From assembly GCF_900107255.1 (NCBI RefSeq), contig NZ_FNPH01000001.1:248001-312000 (forward strand): a DNA stretch of 64,000 nucleotides, written 5' to 3'. The notes beneath the pieces were generated by a model. That model worked only from the letters and a program-made list of their open reading frames with translations, had not been told where the DNA came from and searched no databases. Both the position numbers and the translations under genes were made by a program. Origin of the DNA: Micromonospora pattaloongensis (GTDB lineage Bacteria; Actinomycetota; Actinomycetes; Mycobacteriales; Micromonosporaceae). Positions 55,169 through 63,724 of this stretch are shown here, one piece after another. The number at the start of each line of letters is the position of its first letter. The stretch's first letter is position 1.

Positions 55169-56553
55169 GTGCCGAACTGGACCTGGCCGGGCGGGTCGTG
55201 GAGCTCGCCCGGCGGCTCGGCGGGGCGGACGCGGAGGCGGAGGTTTTCGTCGAGCGGAACGAGCTGGCGCTGACCCGCTTCGCCAACTCGTTCATCCACC
55301 AGAACGTCGCGGAGGCGACCACGACCGTACGGCTGCGGCTGCACGTCGACGGGCGCACCGCGACCGGTTCGACCACCGTGCTCACCGACGACGGGCTGCG
55401 CGGGCTCGCCGAGCGCGCGCTGACCGCGGCCCGGCTCTGCCCGCCCGACCCCGCATGGCCGGGGCTCGCCCCGCCGGCGCCGCTGGCCGGGCCGGGCAAC
55501 TGGGACGAGGCCACCGCGCAGGCCAGCCCGGACGAGCGGGCGGCGCGGGTCCGGGCTTTCGTCGACGCGGCGCGTGGGCTGGAGTCGGCCGGTTACTGCC
55601 GGACCCTGGCCCGGGCGGGCGGTTTCGCCAACACGGCCGGGCAGTCGGCGAGCGGCCGTGCGACGGAGGCCGCGATGGACGCGATCGCCCGCGGCGGCGG
55701 CGCGGACGGCGTCGCCCGGCTCTCCGCCGGACGGCTCGCGGAACTCGACGGAGCGCTCCTCGGGACGCGCGCCGTCAGCAAGGCGCGGGCCGGCGGCGCT
55801 CCGGTCGAGCTGCCGCCCGGCCGGTACGAGGTGGTGCTGGAACCGACGGCCGTCGCGGACCTGCTGTCCAACCTGGCGATGTACGGCTTCAACGGCAAGG
55901 CATACAACGAGCGGCGGTCGTTCGCCGAGCCGGGGGCGCAGCAGTTCGACCCGGCCATCACGCTCATCGACGACCCGCTCGGCCCGACGGATCTGGGCCT
56001 GCCCTTCGACGCCGAGGGGACCCCGAAGCGGCGGTTGACCCTGGTGGACGCCGGACTGACCGCCGCGGTGGCGCACGACCGGCGGACCGCGGCGGACGCG
56101 GGGACCGCGTCGACCGGGCACGCCCTGCCGGGCGGGTCCGCCGGCGGCGCGGTGCCGCTGAACCTGCGGTTGGCGGCGGAGCCGGGACCGGCCGGCGCGG
56201 CCACGGACGTCACCGGCCCGGCGGCGGACGCCGACGCCGCCGCGCTGGTCGCGGACGTGGAGCGGGGCCTGCTGGTGACCGACCTGTGGTACACCCGGGT
56301 GCTCGATCCGAAGAGCCTGGTGGTCACGGGGCTGACCCGCAACGGAGTGTGGCTGGTCGAGGACGGTCGGATCGTGTCGCCGGTGCAGAACCTGCGCTTC
56401 ACGCAGTCCTATCCGCAGGCGCTCGCGCCGGGCGCGGTGCGGGGGGTCGGCCGGCATGCCACCACCGTGCCGGACAACTGGGGCGGCGCCTGGTGGAGCG
56501 CCCCGGCGCTGCGGCTGGCGGCCTGGAACTTCACCGGCGGCGCGTCCGGCTGA
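55165..56553 (+). CDS. pmbA: PmbA/TldE-type protease partner
   Basis: The protein has 462 residues of the TldE family, lacking the zinc motif and containing WYTRVLDPKSLVVTGLTRNGVWL. It is the non-catalytic partner of TldD. ATG 55165 overlaps the tldD stop as ATGA. Confidence 0.9.
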   Translation: MSAELDLAGRVVELARRLGGADAEAEVFVERNELALTRFANSFIHQNVAEATTTVRLRLHVDGRTATGSTTVLTDDGLRGLAERALTAARLCPPDPAWPGLAPPAPLAGPGNWDEATAQASPDERAARVRAFVDAARGLESAGYCRTLARAGGFANTAGQSASGRATEAAMDAIARGGGADGVARLSAGRLAELDGALLGTRAVSKARAGGAPVELPPGRYEVVLEPTAVADLLSNLAMYGFNGKAYNERRSFAEPGAQQFDPAITLIDDPLGPTDLGLPFDAEGTPKRRLTLVDAGLTAAVAHDRRTAADAGTASTGHALPGGSAGGAVPLNLRLAAEPGPAGAATDVTGPAADADAAALVADVERGLLVTDLWYTRVLDPKSLVVTGLTRNGVWLVEDGRIVSPVQNLRFTQSYPQALAPGAVRGVGRHATTVPDNWGGAWWSAPALRLAAWNFTGGASG

Positions 56554-56674
56554 GTCCGCGTTGTTGCGGTCCGGATGAGAACGGGCGTTTCGTCGACCTC
56601 GCGGTTATCGCGACCTCGCGAAACACCGTGTCGCCCAGCGTGCCGGCGCGGGTGCGCGGTGTTTCACTGTCGGC

Positions 56675-57340
56675 GTGACGGACTCCCCCACCACCCCCCG
56701 CGACACGCCGCCGATCTGGGCGGGCGCCACCAGCACGACGCCGGACACCGAGAACGCCGCCGCCGAACCGGACGCCGCCGACGCGCCACCGCCCCGCCGA
56801 GGGGGACGCGGCTGGCTGATCGCGCTCGCGATCGCCGTACCGGTGGTGCTGGCGCTGCTGGTCTGCGGCGGCATCGCCGCGCTCGCCTCCGGGGTGCAGC
56901 AGATGGGCCGGGACGCGGACGAGACCCGGCACGGCCGGGAGCGCGCCTCGGCGGCCTGTCTGGACCTGGAGAAGCGGCTGAACCGGCTCGCGCCGCCCGG
57001 CGCCGCCACGGACGCCACCGAGCGGGCGGCCGCGATCCGCGCCGAGAACGCCGCGGTCCGCCCGTTCCTGGCCCGGGTCGAGCAGGTGCGTCGGGTCCCC
57101 GGCCACGACGAGGATGCCGAGCGCGACGGCCACCGGGGAGCCTGGCAGGAGAGTTGGGGCCTGCTGCTCAACGCCCGCACGGCGTACGCCGAGGCGCTGG
57201 AGCGCCAGGAGGTCGGCGGTCAGCGGGCGTTCTTCCTGGCGCCGCAGACCGGCGACGGGACGCCGGCGCTGGAGGTCCTGCAGGACGGCCCCGACTCCTG
57301 CGCCGGCGTGCTCCGGAGGCTGACCGCTCCGGACCTCTGA
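56675..57340 (+). CDS. Unknown single-pass membrane protein
   Basis: The protein has 221 residues. A proline-rich cytoplasmic start is followed by a basic patch (PPPRRGGRG), one helix (WLIALAIAVPVVLALLVCGGIAALASG) and an external helical domain with two cysteines (AACLDLEKR, DSCAGV). No family recognised. GTG 56675. Confidence 0.7.
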   Translation: MTDSPTTPRDTPPIWAGATSTTPDTENAAAEPDAADAPPPRRGGRGWLIALAIAVPVVLALLVCGGIAALASGVQQMGRDADETRHGRERASAACLDLEKRLNRLAPPGAATDATERAAAIRAENAAVRPFLARVEQVRRVPGHDEDAERDGHRGAWQESWGLLLNARTAYAEALERQEVGGQRAFFLAPQTGDGTPALEVLQDGPDSCAGVLRRLTAPDL

Positions 57341-57362
57341 GGCGCCCGCCGACTCCCTGTCC

Positions 57363-57398
57363 GGCGTCCGCGGATCGACATATCGATTCGCGGACGCC
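57363..57398 (+). terminator. Hairpin terminator before the succinate dehydrogenase operon
   Basis: A 10-bp perfect stem (57363-57372 with 57389-57398) encloses a second ATCGA/TCGAT stem; TCTTTCG follows. Confidence 0.65.
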
Positions 57399-57477
57399 TC
57401 TTTCGTAATCGGCCGGACACACGCGACACTCCCTTGCGCATGTGTCGAACGCCACTCGGCGTAACGTGTGCAACAAA

Positions 57478-57501
57478 CTGCGCCCCCGGTGCGGGGCGCA
57501 G
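57478..57501 (+). other. Hairpin in the sdh leader region
   Basis: A perfect 9-bp stem (57478-57486 with 57493-57501) lies 72 bases before the first sdh gene. It is likely within the leader; a regulatory role is not shown. Confidence 0.45.
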
Positions 57502-57573
57502 TGATCGAGTGTGCTTCTAGGCCGAACACGTCCGGGTCCGTCACAGCGATCGGGCCCTGTCAGGGAGACAGCG

Positions 57574-58380
57574 ATGACGACTACGGCAACGAGGCCGGGG
57601 CGGGGTCCAGGACGCGCCGCCATCGGCGCGAAAACGTTGCGCAACGACCGGTGGTGGCTACCACCGCTGCTCACCTTCGCCGGGCTCACCGCGTGGGTCA
57701 TCTACGCCACGGTCCGGGTCTTCATGCACAAGTGGTACTGGGTCGAGGAGTTCCACTACCTGACGCCGTTCTACTCCCCGTGCGTCACCGAGCGGTGCGT
57801 GCCGGAGGCCGCGCACATCGGACGGTTCCTGCCCGGCTGGTGGATCATCCCGGACGCCGCGCTGACCCTGCCGTTCCTGCTGCTGTTCCGATTGACCTGC
57901 TACTACTACCGCAAGGCCTACTACCGCTCGTTCTGGCTGTCGCCGCCGGCCTGCGCGGTGCCGGACGCGCACAAGGACTACTCGGGCGAGACCCGGTTCC
58001 CGCTGATCTTCCAGAACGCGCACCGCTACGCCTTCTACGCCGCCGCGATCATCTCGCTCATCAACACGTACGACGCGATCCTCGCCTTCCACAGCCCGAA
58101 GGGCTTCGGGTTCGGGCTGGGCAATCTGATCCTGCTCGGCAACGTGGTCATGCTGTGGGCGTACACCCTCTCCTGCCACTCCTGCCGGCACATCGTCGGC
58201 GGCCGCCTCAAGCACTTCTCGGAGCACCCGGTCCGCTACCGCTTCTGGACCTTCGTATCGGCGCTCAACACCCGGCACATGCAGCTGGCCTGGATCACGC
58301 TCGGCACGCTCGCCGTGACCGACTTCTACGTCATGGCGCTCTCCGCCGGCTGGTTCGGCGACCTGCGCTTCATCAACTAG
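57574..58380 (+). CDS. sdhC: Succinate dehydrogenase membrane anchor (cytochrome b subunit)
   Basis: The protein has 268 residues with about five helices and several histidines (HRYAFYAAAI, HSCRHIVGG, RHMQLAW) suited to haem binding. It anchors the flavoprotein and iron-sulfur subunits and passes electrons to menaquinone. The single large anchor and the gene order sdhC-sdhA-sdhB match actinobacterial Sdh1-type complexes (Rv0247c-0249c from memory). ATG 57574 follows AGGGAG. Confidence 0.9.
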   Translation: MTTTATRPGRGPGRAAIGAKTLRNDRWWLPPLLTFAGLTAWVIYATVRVFMHKWYWVEEFHYLTPFYSPCVTERCVPEAAHIGRFLPGWWIIPDAALTLPFLLLFRLTCYYYRKAYYRSFWLSPPACAVPDAHKDYSGETRFPLIFQNAHRYAFYAAAIISLINTYDAILAFHSPKGFGFGLGNLILLGNVVMLWAYTLSCHSCRHIVGGRLKHFSEHPVRYRFWTFVSALNTRHMQLAWITLGTLAVTDFYVMALSAGWFGDLRFIN

Positions 58381-58397
58381 AGGGCCGGAAGACTGAC

Positions 58398-60305
58398 ATG
58401 ACTACCCGAATCGAACGACACCACTACGACGTGGTCGTGATCGGCGCCGGGGGCGCGGGGCTGCGCGCGGCGATCGAGGCCCGGCTCGCCGGCAAGAAGA
58501 CGGCGATCATCTCGAAGTCGCTGTTCGGCAAGGCGCACACGGTGATGGCCGAGGGCGGCGCCGCCGCCGCGATGGGCAACGTCAACTCCCGCGACAACTG
58601 GATGGTCCACTTCCGCGACACCATGCGGGGCGGGAAGTTCCTCAACAACTTCCGGATGGCGGAGCTGCACGCGAAGGAGTCGCCGAGCCGGATCTGGGAG
58701 CTGGAGACGTACGGCGCGCTCTTCGACCGGACGAAGTCCGGCAAGATCTCGCAGCGCAACTTCGGCGGCCACGAGTACCCGCGGCTGGCGCACGTCGGTG
58801 ACCGCACCGGCCTGGAGCTGATCCGGACGCTGCAGCAGAAGATCGTGTCGCTGCAGCAGGAGGACAAGCGGGAACACGGCGACTACGAGGCGCGGATCAA
58901 GGTCTTCTCCGAGACCACCATCACCGAGCTGCTGCTCGACGGCGACCGGGTGGCCGGGGCGTTCGGCTACTACCGGGAATCCGGGGAGTTCGTGCTCTTC
59001 TCCGCCCCCGCCGTGGTGCTGGCGACCGGCGGTGTCGGCCGCTCCTACAAGGTCACCTCCAACTCCTGGGAGTACACCGGCGACGGGCACGCGCTGGCGC
59101 TGCGGGCCGGCGCGACGCTGATCAACATGGAGTTCCTGCAGTTCCACCCGACCGGCATGGTCTGGCCGCCGTCGGTGAAGGGCATCCTGGTCACGGAGTC
59201 GGTGCGCGGCGACGGCGGAGTGTTGAAGAACTCCGAGGGCAAGCGCTTCATGTTCGACTACGTCCCCGACCTCTTCCGCAGGCAGTACGCGGAGACGGAG
59301 GAGGAGGCGGACCGCTGGTACACCGACCCCGACAACAACCGCCGCCCGCCGGAGCTGCTCCCCCGCGACGAGGTGGCCCGCGCGATCAACAGCGAGGTCA
59401 AGGCCGGCCGGGGCACCCCCGCCGGCGGCGTCCTGCTGGACATCGCGAGCCGGCTGCCCGCCGAGGAGATCCGCCGGCGCCTGCCGTCGATGTACCACCA
59501 GTTCAAGGAGCTGGCCGACGTCGACATCACGAAGGAGCCGATGGAGGTCGGGCCGACCTGCCACTACGTGATGGGCGGCGTGGAGGTCGACCCGGACACC
59601 GCGGCGGCGGCCGGGCGCGTGCAGGGGCTCTTCGCCGCCGGCGAGGTCTCGGGCGGCATGCACGGCTCCAACCGGCTCGGCGGCAACTCCCTGTCCGACC
59701 TGCTCGTCTTCGGCAAGCGGGCCGGCGAGCACGCCGCGTCGTACGTCGACGGGCTGGGCAGGCGCCCGCAGGTGGCGACGCCGGACGTCGAGGCCGCGGT
59801 GGACGCCGCGCTCGCCCCGTTGCAGCGGGATACCGGCGAGAGCCCGTACGCCCTGCAGCAGGACCTGCAGGCGGTGATGGGCGACCTGGTCGGGATCATC
59901 CGTCGCCGGGGCGAGCTGGAGGACGCGCTGGTGCGCCTCGGCGCGCTGCGCGAGCGCGTGGCGAAGGTGAGCGCGGCCGGCGGGCGGCGCTACAACCCCG
60001 GCTGGCACCTGGCGCTGGACCTGCGCAACATGCTGGTCGTGTCGGAGTGCACGGCGAAGGCCGCGCTGGAGCGCGAGGAGTCGCGCGGCGGCCACACCCG
60101 GGAGGACTTCCCGACGATGGAGCCCACGTGGCGCCGGGTGAACCTGGTCTGCTCGCTCGACGGCGACCAGGTGCGGCTGGAGCGCAAGCCGCTGCCGAAG
60201 CTGCCCCCCGAGCTGTTCCGGCTCTTCGAGCGGGCCGAGCTCGCCAAGTACCTGACCGACGAGGAGCTCGCGGAGTTCGACGCGCTCGCTGAGGAGGCGA
60301 AGTAA
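58398..60305 (+). CDS. sdhA: Succinate dehydrogenase / fumarate reductase flavoprotein
   Basis: The protein has 635 residues. The FAD dinucleotide loop is VIGAGGAGLRAA (15-26); the flavin-linking histidine lies in FGKAHTVMAEGG; the substrate regions are HPTGM, RGDGGVL and GGMHGSNRLGGNSL. It oxidises succinate in the citric acid cycle. It starts 18 bases after sdhC. Its stop overlaps the ATG of sdhB by one base (TAATG). Confidence 0.95.
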   Translation: MTTRIERHHYDVVVIGAGGAGLRAAIEARLAGKKTAIISKSLFGKAHTVMAEGGAAAAMGNVNSRDNWMVHFRDTMRGGKFLNNFRMAELHAKESPSRIWELETYGALFDRTKSGKISQRNFGGHEYPRLAHVGDRTGLELIRTLQQKIVSLQQEDKREHGDYEARIKVFSETTITELLLDGDRVAGAFGYYRESGEFVLFSAPAVVLATGGVGRSYKVTSNSWEYTGDGHALALRAGATLINMEFLQFHPTGMVWPPSVKGILVTESVRGDGGVLKNSEGKRFMFDYVPDLFRRQYAETEEEADRWYTDPDNNRRPPELLPRDEVARAINSEVKAGRGTPAGGVLLDIASRLPAEEIRRRLPSMYHQFKELADVDITKEPMEVGPTCHYVMGGVEVDPDTAAAAGRVQGLFAAGEVSGGMHGSNRLGGNSLSDLLVFGKRAGEHAASYVDGLGRRPQVATPDVEAAVDAALAPLQRDTGESPYALQQDLQAVMGDLVGIIRRRGELEDALVRLGALRERVAKVSAAGGRRYNPGWHLALDLRNMLVVSECTAKAALEREESRGGHTREDFPTMEPTWRRVNLVCSLDGDQVRLERKPLPKLPPELFRLFERAELAKYLTDEELAEFDALAEEAK

Positions 60306-61363
60306 TGGGAACGAAGCGACAGTTCAAGGTGTGGCGCGGCGACGAGAACGGCGGGGAACTGCAGGACTACCAGGTGGAGGTGAACGAGGGCGAAGTCGTC
60401 CTCGACGTGATCCACCGGATGCAGGCCACCGACGCCCCGGACCTCGCCTGCCGGTGGAACTGCAAGGCCGGCAAGTGCGGCTCCTGCTCGATGGAGATCA
60501 ACGGTCTGCCCCGGCTGGCCTGCATGACCCGGATGTCGACGTTCGAGGAGACCGAGACGGTCACGGTCACGCCGCTACGGACCTTCCCCGTCATCCGGGA
60601 CCTCGTCACCGACGTCTCCTTTAACTACACCAAGGCCCGGGAGACCCCGGCGTTCGCGCCGCCGGCCGGCGTGGCGCCCGGCGAGTACCGGATGCAGCAG
60701 GTGGACGTCGAGCGGTCGCAGGAGTTCCGCAAGTGCATCGAGTGCTTCCTGTGCCAGAACACCTGCCACGTGATCCGTGATCACGAGGACAACAAGAAGG
60801 CGTTCGCCGGCCCGCGGTACTTCATCCGGGCCGCCGAGCTGGACATGCACCCCCTGGACGCCCGGACCGACCGCCGGGAGTACGCGCAGGAGGCGCAGGG
60901 GCTCGGCTACTGCAACATCACCAAGTGCTGCACCGAGGTCTGCCCCGAGCACATCAAAATCACTGACAACGCGATCATCCCCATGAAGGAACGCGTCGTG
61001 GACCGGCGCTACGATCCTCTCGTGTGGCTTGGTAGCAAGATCTTCCGACGGGAAAAGGGCGAGGCGCCCCGCGGCAGCGCGGCGATCACCGCCACGAACA
61101 CGGGTGCGGGCCCCCAACTGCCGACGGTGACTCCGGTCCCGCCGGCCGGGGAGCGCAGCCCGGAGGCGGACGCGGAGCGCGCGGTCAACTGGCACCGGGC
61201 CGTCCCGGCGCCGGTCGCGCCGCCGGTCGGCGACAACGGCATGCTCGCGGTCAGCGAGTTCGCCTTCGACCGTCCGGCCGCGCCGTCGCCGTTCGGCGAC
61301 GACGTGCGCTTCCCGATGCCGCCCAACCAGCTCAACTACAGCCACCCCGACCAGCCGCTCTGA
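60305..61363 (+). CDS. sdhB: Succinate dehydrogenase iron-sulfur subunit with a long C-terminal extension
   Basis: The protein has 352 residues. The cluster motifs are complete: CRWNCKAGKCGSC ([2Fe-2S]), CIECFLCQNTC and CNITKCCTEVCP. The core ends near residue 245; the remaining 105 residues form an alanine/proline-rich tail (TVTPVPPAGERSPEADAE) ending in FPMPPNQLNYSHPDQPL. A terminator follows. Confidence 0.93.
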   Translation: MGTKRQFKVWRGDENGGELQDYQVEVNEGEVVLDVIHRMQATDAPDLACRWNCKAGKCGSCSMEINGLPRLACMTRMSTFEETETVTVTPLRTFPVIRDLVTDVSFNYTKARETPAFAPPAGVAPGEYRMQQVDVERSQEFRKCIECFLCQNTCHVIRDHEDNKKAFAGPRYFIRAAELDMHPLDARTDRREYAQEAQGLGYCNITKCCTEVCPEHIKITDNAIIPMKERVVDRRYDPLVWLGSKIFRREKGEAPRGSAAITATNTGAGPQLPTVTPVPPAGERSPEADAERAVNWHRAVPAPVAPPVGDNGMLAVSEFAFDRPAAPSPFGDDVRFPMPPNQLNYSHPDQPL

Positions 61364-61378
61364 CGGCCGGACGTGCCA

Positions 61379-61406
61379 GGGGCCGTCGGCGGACGCCGAC
61401 GGCCCC
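61379..61406. terminator. Terminator after sdhB
   Basis: A 12-bp perfect stem (61379-61390 with 61395-61406) has a 4-base loop. It lies between the convergent sdh operon and the NUDIX gene. Confidence 0.75.
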
Positions 61407-61454
61407 ATCGGCGTTCCATCGCGGCCCCGGCCGGCGGCGCGTCGGGCGCTGCCG

Positions 61455-61880
61455 TCACCCCGACGCCGCGCCGGCGGCCAGCAGCGGGCGCACCGCCTCG
61501 ACGATCGGCCGGTCCGCGGGCAGCCACGTCACCCGATCGAGTTCATCTGCGGCGAGCCAGCGCAGCTCGGCGTGTTCCAGTGGGCGCGGCTCGTCCGGCC
61601 CCACGAGGCGCGCCCGGTAGACCCGCAGCAGCCCGCGCCCGTACGGCAGCGGCACCTCGGGACCGACCCGCGCACCCACGTCCACCTGCACGCCCAACTC
61701 TTCGGCGCACTCCCGGACCAGCGCCGCCACCTCGGTCTCCCCCGGCTCGACCTTGCCGCCGGGGAACTCCCACATTCCGGCCACCTCCGGCGGATTCGCC
61801 CGCGCGCAGCCGAGGACGCGATCGGTTGCGAGGATCGCGGCACCGACGATGATCCTTGGGTACGGCCGTTCGGTCTGCAC
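61455..61880 (-). CDS. MutT-like NUDIX hydrolase
   Basis: The protein has 141 residues with the Nudix box GGKVEPGETEVAALVRECAEELGV. The substrate is probably an oxidised nucleotide, as in MutT. GTG 61880 is chosen because the usual N-terminus (ERPYPRIIVGAAIL) then begins correctly; the frame runs on to 62033 without recognisable sequence. Confidence 0.88.
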   Translation of the reverse strand: MQTERPYPRIIVGAAILATDRVLGCARANPPEVAGMWEFPGGKVEPGETEVAALVRECAEELGVQVDVGARVGPEVPLPYGRGLLRVYRARLVGPDEPRPLEHAELRWLAADELDRVTWLPADRPIVEAVRPLLAAGAASG

Positions 61881-62064
61881 GGCGCTCCAGCGTGCCAGAT
61901 CAATCAGGAAATCGGGTGCAGCCACCGACCTGTAGGGCAGCAGAACCCGGAAGGGTGGACGTCGACACACCAACCGCTCAGCGGGGAGACTAAGGTCACC
62001 GACGAGGACACGGGATGGCGACGATTTGGCCACAAGCCGGCAACGACGCCTGAGAGGTGTGGCT

Positions 62065-62376
62065 ATGCGTGCTCTATGGGCTGGGCGGAGCAGTCGGGAT
62101 TACCTCAGCGACGCCCTGACGGTGTTGACGGGCTGGACGCGCGACGGGCGTCAGCTCAAGCGCACCCTGATTCTCGACGAAGCGCAGCACGCCGCGCTCA
62201 CCGAACGGATCAAGGTGGTCGCGGACGCCCTGCACCTGCGGCCGGAGATCCGGCGTCTGGACGGCAACACCCAGATCCGGCTCGGCTCGTCGGACAACGA
62301 CGCCATTACCGAAAGTGACGTTACCCTGGCGGCGCGGATCGAGGACGCGTACCGGACGGTAACCAGCGACGACTAG
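62065..62376 (+). CDS. Pterin carbinolamine dehydratase-like protein
   Basis: The protein has 103 residues. The middle and end (RTLILDEAQHAALTERIKVV, LRPEIRRLDGNTQIRLG, ITESDVTLAARIEDAYR) align by pattern with the PCD/4a-hydroxytetrahydrobiopterin dehydratase fold, but the HHPE active-site motif is not present (HLRPEI instead), so catalysis is doubtful. ATG 62065 follows GAGAGG. Confidence 0.65.
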   Translation: MRALWAGRSSRDYLSDALTVLTGWTRDGRQLKRTLILDEAQHAALTERIKVVADALHLRPEIRRLDGNTQIRLGSSDNDAITESDVTLAARIEDAYRTVTSDD

Positions 62377-62393
62377 CCCTTGCCCGCCGTGGC

Positions 62394-62399
62394 TACCCT
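62394..62399 (+). promoter_or_regulatory. -10 box TACCCT for a leaderless start at 62407
   Basis: TACCCT is followed after seven bases by ATG. Confidence 0.5.
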
Positions 62400-62406
62400 C
62401 GCAGCC

Positions 62407-62769
62407 ATGGCAAACGTGATCTTCGACCGCCGGGAGCAGCTCCAGCAGATCCAGAGCGGCCTGCTCGACGGGGAACAGGTGATCGCGGTCTACGACGCGA
62501 TCGGCGCCGGCACCGGCTTCATCGGATTGACCAACCGGCGCGTGATCATCCAGGACAAGTCGTTCGTCGGCAAGAAGGTCGCGATCACGAGCATCCCGTA
62601 CTCGAAGATCACCAGCGTCAGCGTGGTGAGCAACAAGTCCTGGGGCGGTTCGTTCTTCTCCACCGGCGCGATCGCCATCCACGTCGGGACGCACAGCTAC
62701 GAGATCGAGTTCCGGGGCGACCAGAAGAGCCACCACGTGCACAACGTGATCCTGCACTACATCTCGTGA
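62407..62769 (+). CDS. PH domain-containing protein (bPH type)
   Basis: The protein has 120 residues. It forms one bacterial PH-like domain: GEQVIAVYDAIGAGTGFIGLTNRRVIIQ and SIPYSKITSVSV, AIAIHVGTHSYEIEF. No membrane segment. Function unknown. Its last bases overlap the convergent HTH gene. Confidence 0.85.
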   Translation: MANVIFDRREQLQQIQSGLLDGEQVIAVYDAIGAGTGFIGLTNRRVIIQDKSFVGKKVAITSIPYSKITSVSVVSNKSWGGSFFSTGAIAIHVGTHSYEIEFRGDQKSHHVHNVILHYIS

Positions 62770-63012
62770 CGCCCCGGGCCCGGCACCTCCTCGAGCCACT
62801 CGAGCAGGTCGCCGGGCCGACACTCGAGCACCCGGCACATGGCTTCCAGCGTGCTGAAGCGGACGGCCTTGGCGCGACCGTTCTTCAACACTGCGACGTT
62901 CGCCGGCGTGAGCCCGACACGCTCAGCGAATTCAGCTCCCGTTGCGCGATACGTGCCACGAGGAGGATCACCCGCTCTGGGCCAGCAGGCGCACGTCAAC
63001 CGTGACCGGCAC
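62757..63012 (-). pseudogene. YozG-like XRE helix-turn-helix gene, apparently frameshifted
   Basis: The HTH core lies in one frame (AEFAERVGLTPANVAVLKNG, AVRFSTLEAMCRVLECRPGDLLEW) and is very like the YozG/Cro family. A typical N-terminus of that family (MPVTVDVRLLAQSG) lies just upstream but in another frame, starting at GTG 63012 and hitting a stop at 62968-62970, with about 25 more bases between the two parts than the family needs. The likely reading is a small insertion that broke the gene. An alternative is an in-frame TTG start at 62999 giving an 80-residue protein with an unusual N-terminus. Confidence 0.55.
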
Positions 63013-63202
63013 CCGCTCCCCACGTGTGTAGCCGTGGCTGGACGCTCTACCGGCAATACGCCCATCGGGCGACTCGCGGCGTCTGGGCGTAGGTGACGGT
63101 CGGCGACCTGCAGGGGTTGACCGAAATCTTTAGGGCCCCGAGCAACCCCGTTGGCAGTGCCGTCCGTCCCTTGGACGTGACGCGGTTAGGGGGTCCCGGT
63201 CG

Positions 63203-63724
63203 ATGAAGCGGGCTGCTGAGGACGAATATCGACAGTTTGTCGCTGCTCGGATGGATTCGCTGCGTCGCACGGCGTACCTGCTGTGCCGGGATTGGCATAC
63301 GGCTGACGATTTGGTCTCCATCACGCTTGGCAAACTCTACAGAAATTGGCGACGGGTACGCGATGCGGAGAACGTCGAGGCCTACGTCCGCGGGGTGCTG
63401 ACACACGCATGGCTGGACGAGCTACGCCGCCCGTGGCGACGGGAGCGCAGCGTGGATCAACTGCCCGACCATGTGGAACCGCAGGTCGCCGAGGCCTCGG
63501 CGGTCGACCGGGATCTGCTGTTACACCTGCTCGGGCAGCTTCCGCCTCGGCGGAAAGCGGTCGTTGTGCTCCGCTACTACTGCGACCTGTCAGTGGAGCA
63601 GACCGCCGACATTTTGGGCATCACCACCGGGGCGGTAAAGAGCCAGGCTGCGCGGGCACTGGAAGCGCTGCGCCTAATTGTCGCCGACGAGATTGCGTTG
63701 ACTGCAGGAAGGGAAAAGGCGTGA
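63203..63724 (+). CDS. SigE-family ECF RNA polymerase sigma factor
   Basis: The protein has 173 residues. Region 2 is AEDEYRQFVAARMDSLRRTAYLLC and DWHTADDLV; region 4 is LPPRRKAVVVLRYYCDLS and TADILGITTGAVKSQAARALEALR. It belongs to the actinobacterial SigE (TIGR02983-like) ECF group. Its stop overlaps the start of the next gene (GTGA). Confidence 0.92.
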   Translation: MKRAAEDEYRQFVAARMDSLRRTAYLLCRDWHTADDLVSITLGKLYRNWRRVRDAENVEAYVRGVLTHAWLDELRRPWRRERSVDQLPDHVEPQVAEASAVDRDLLLHLLGQLPPRRKAVVVLRYYCDLSVEQTADILGITTGAVKSQAARALEALRLIVADEIALTAGREKA

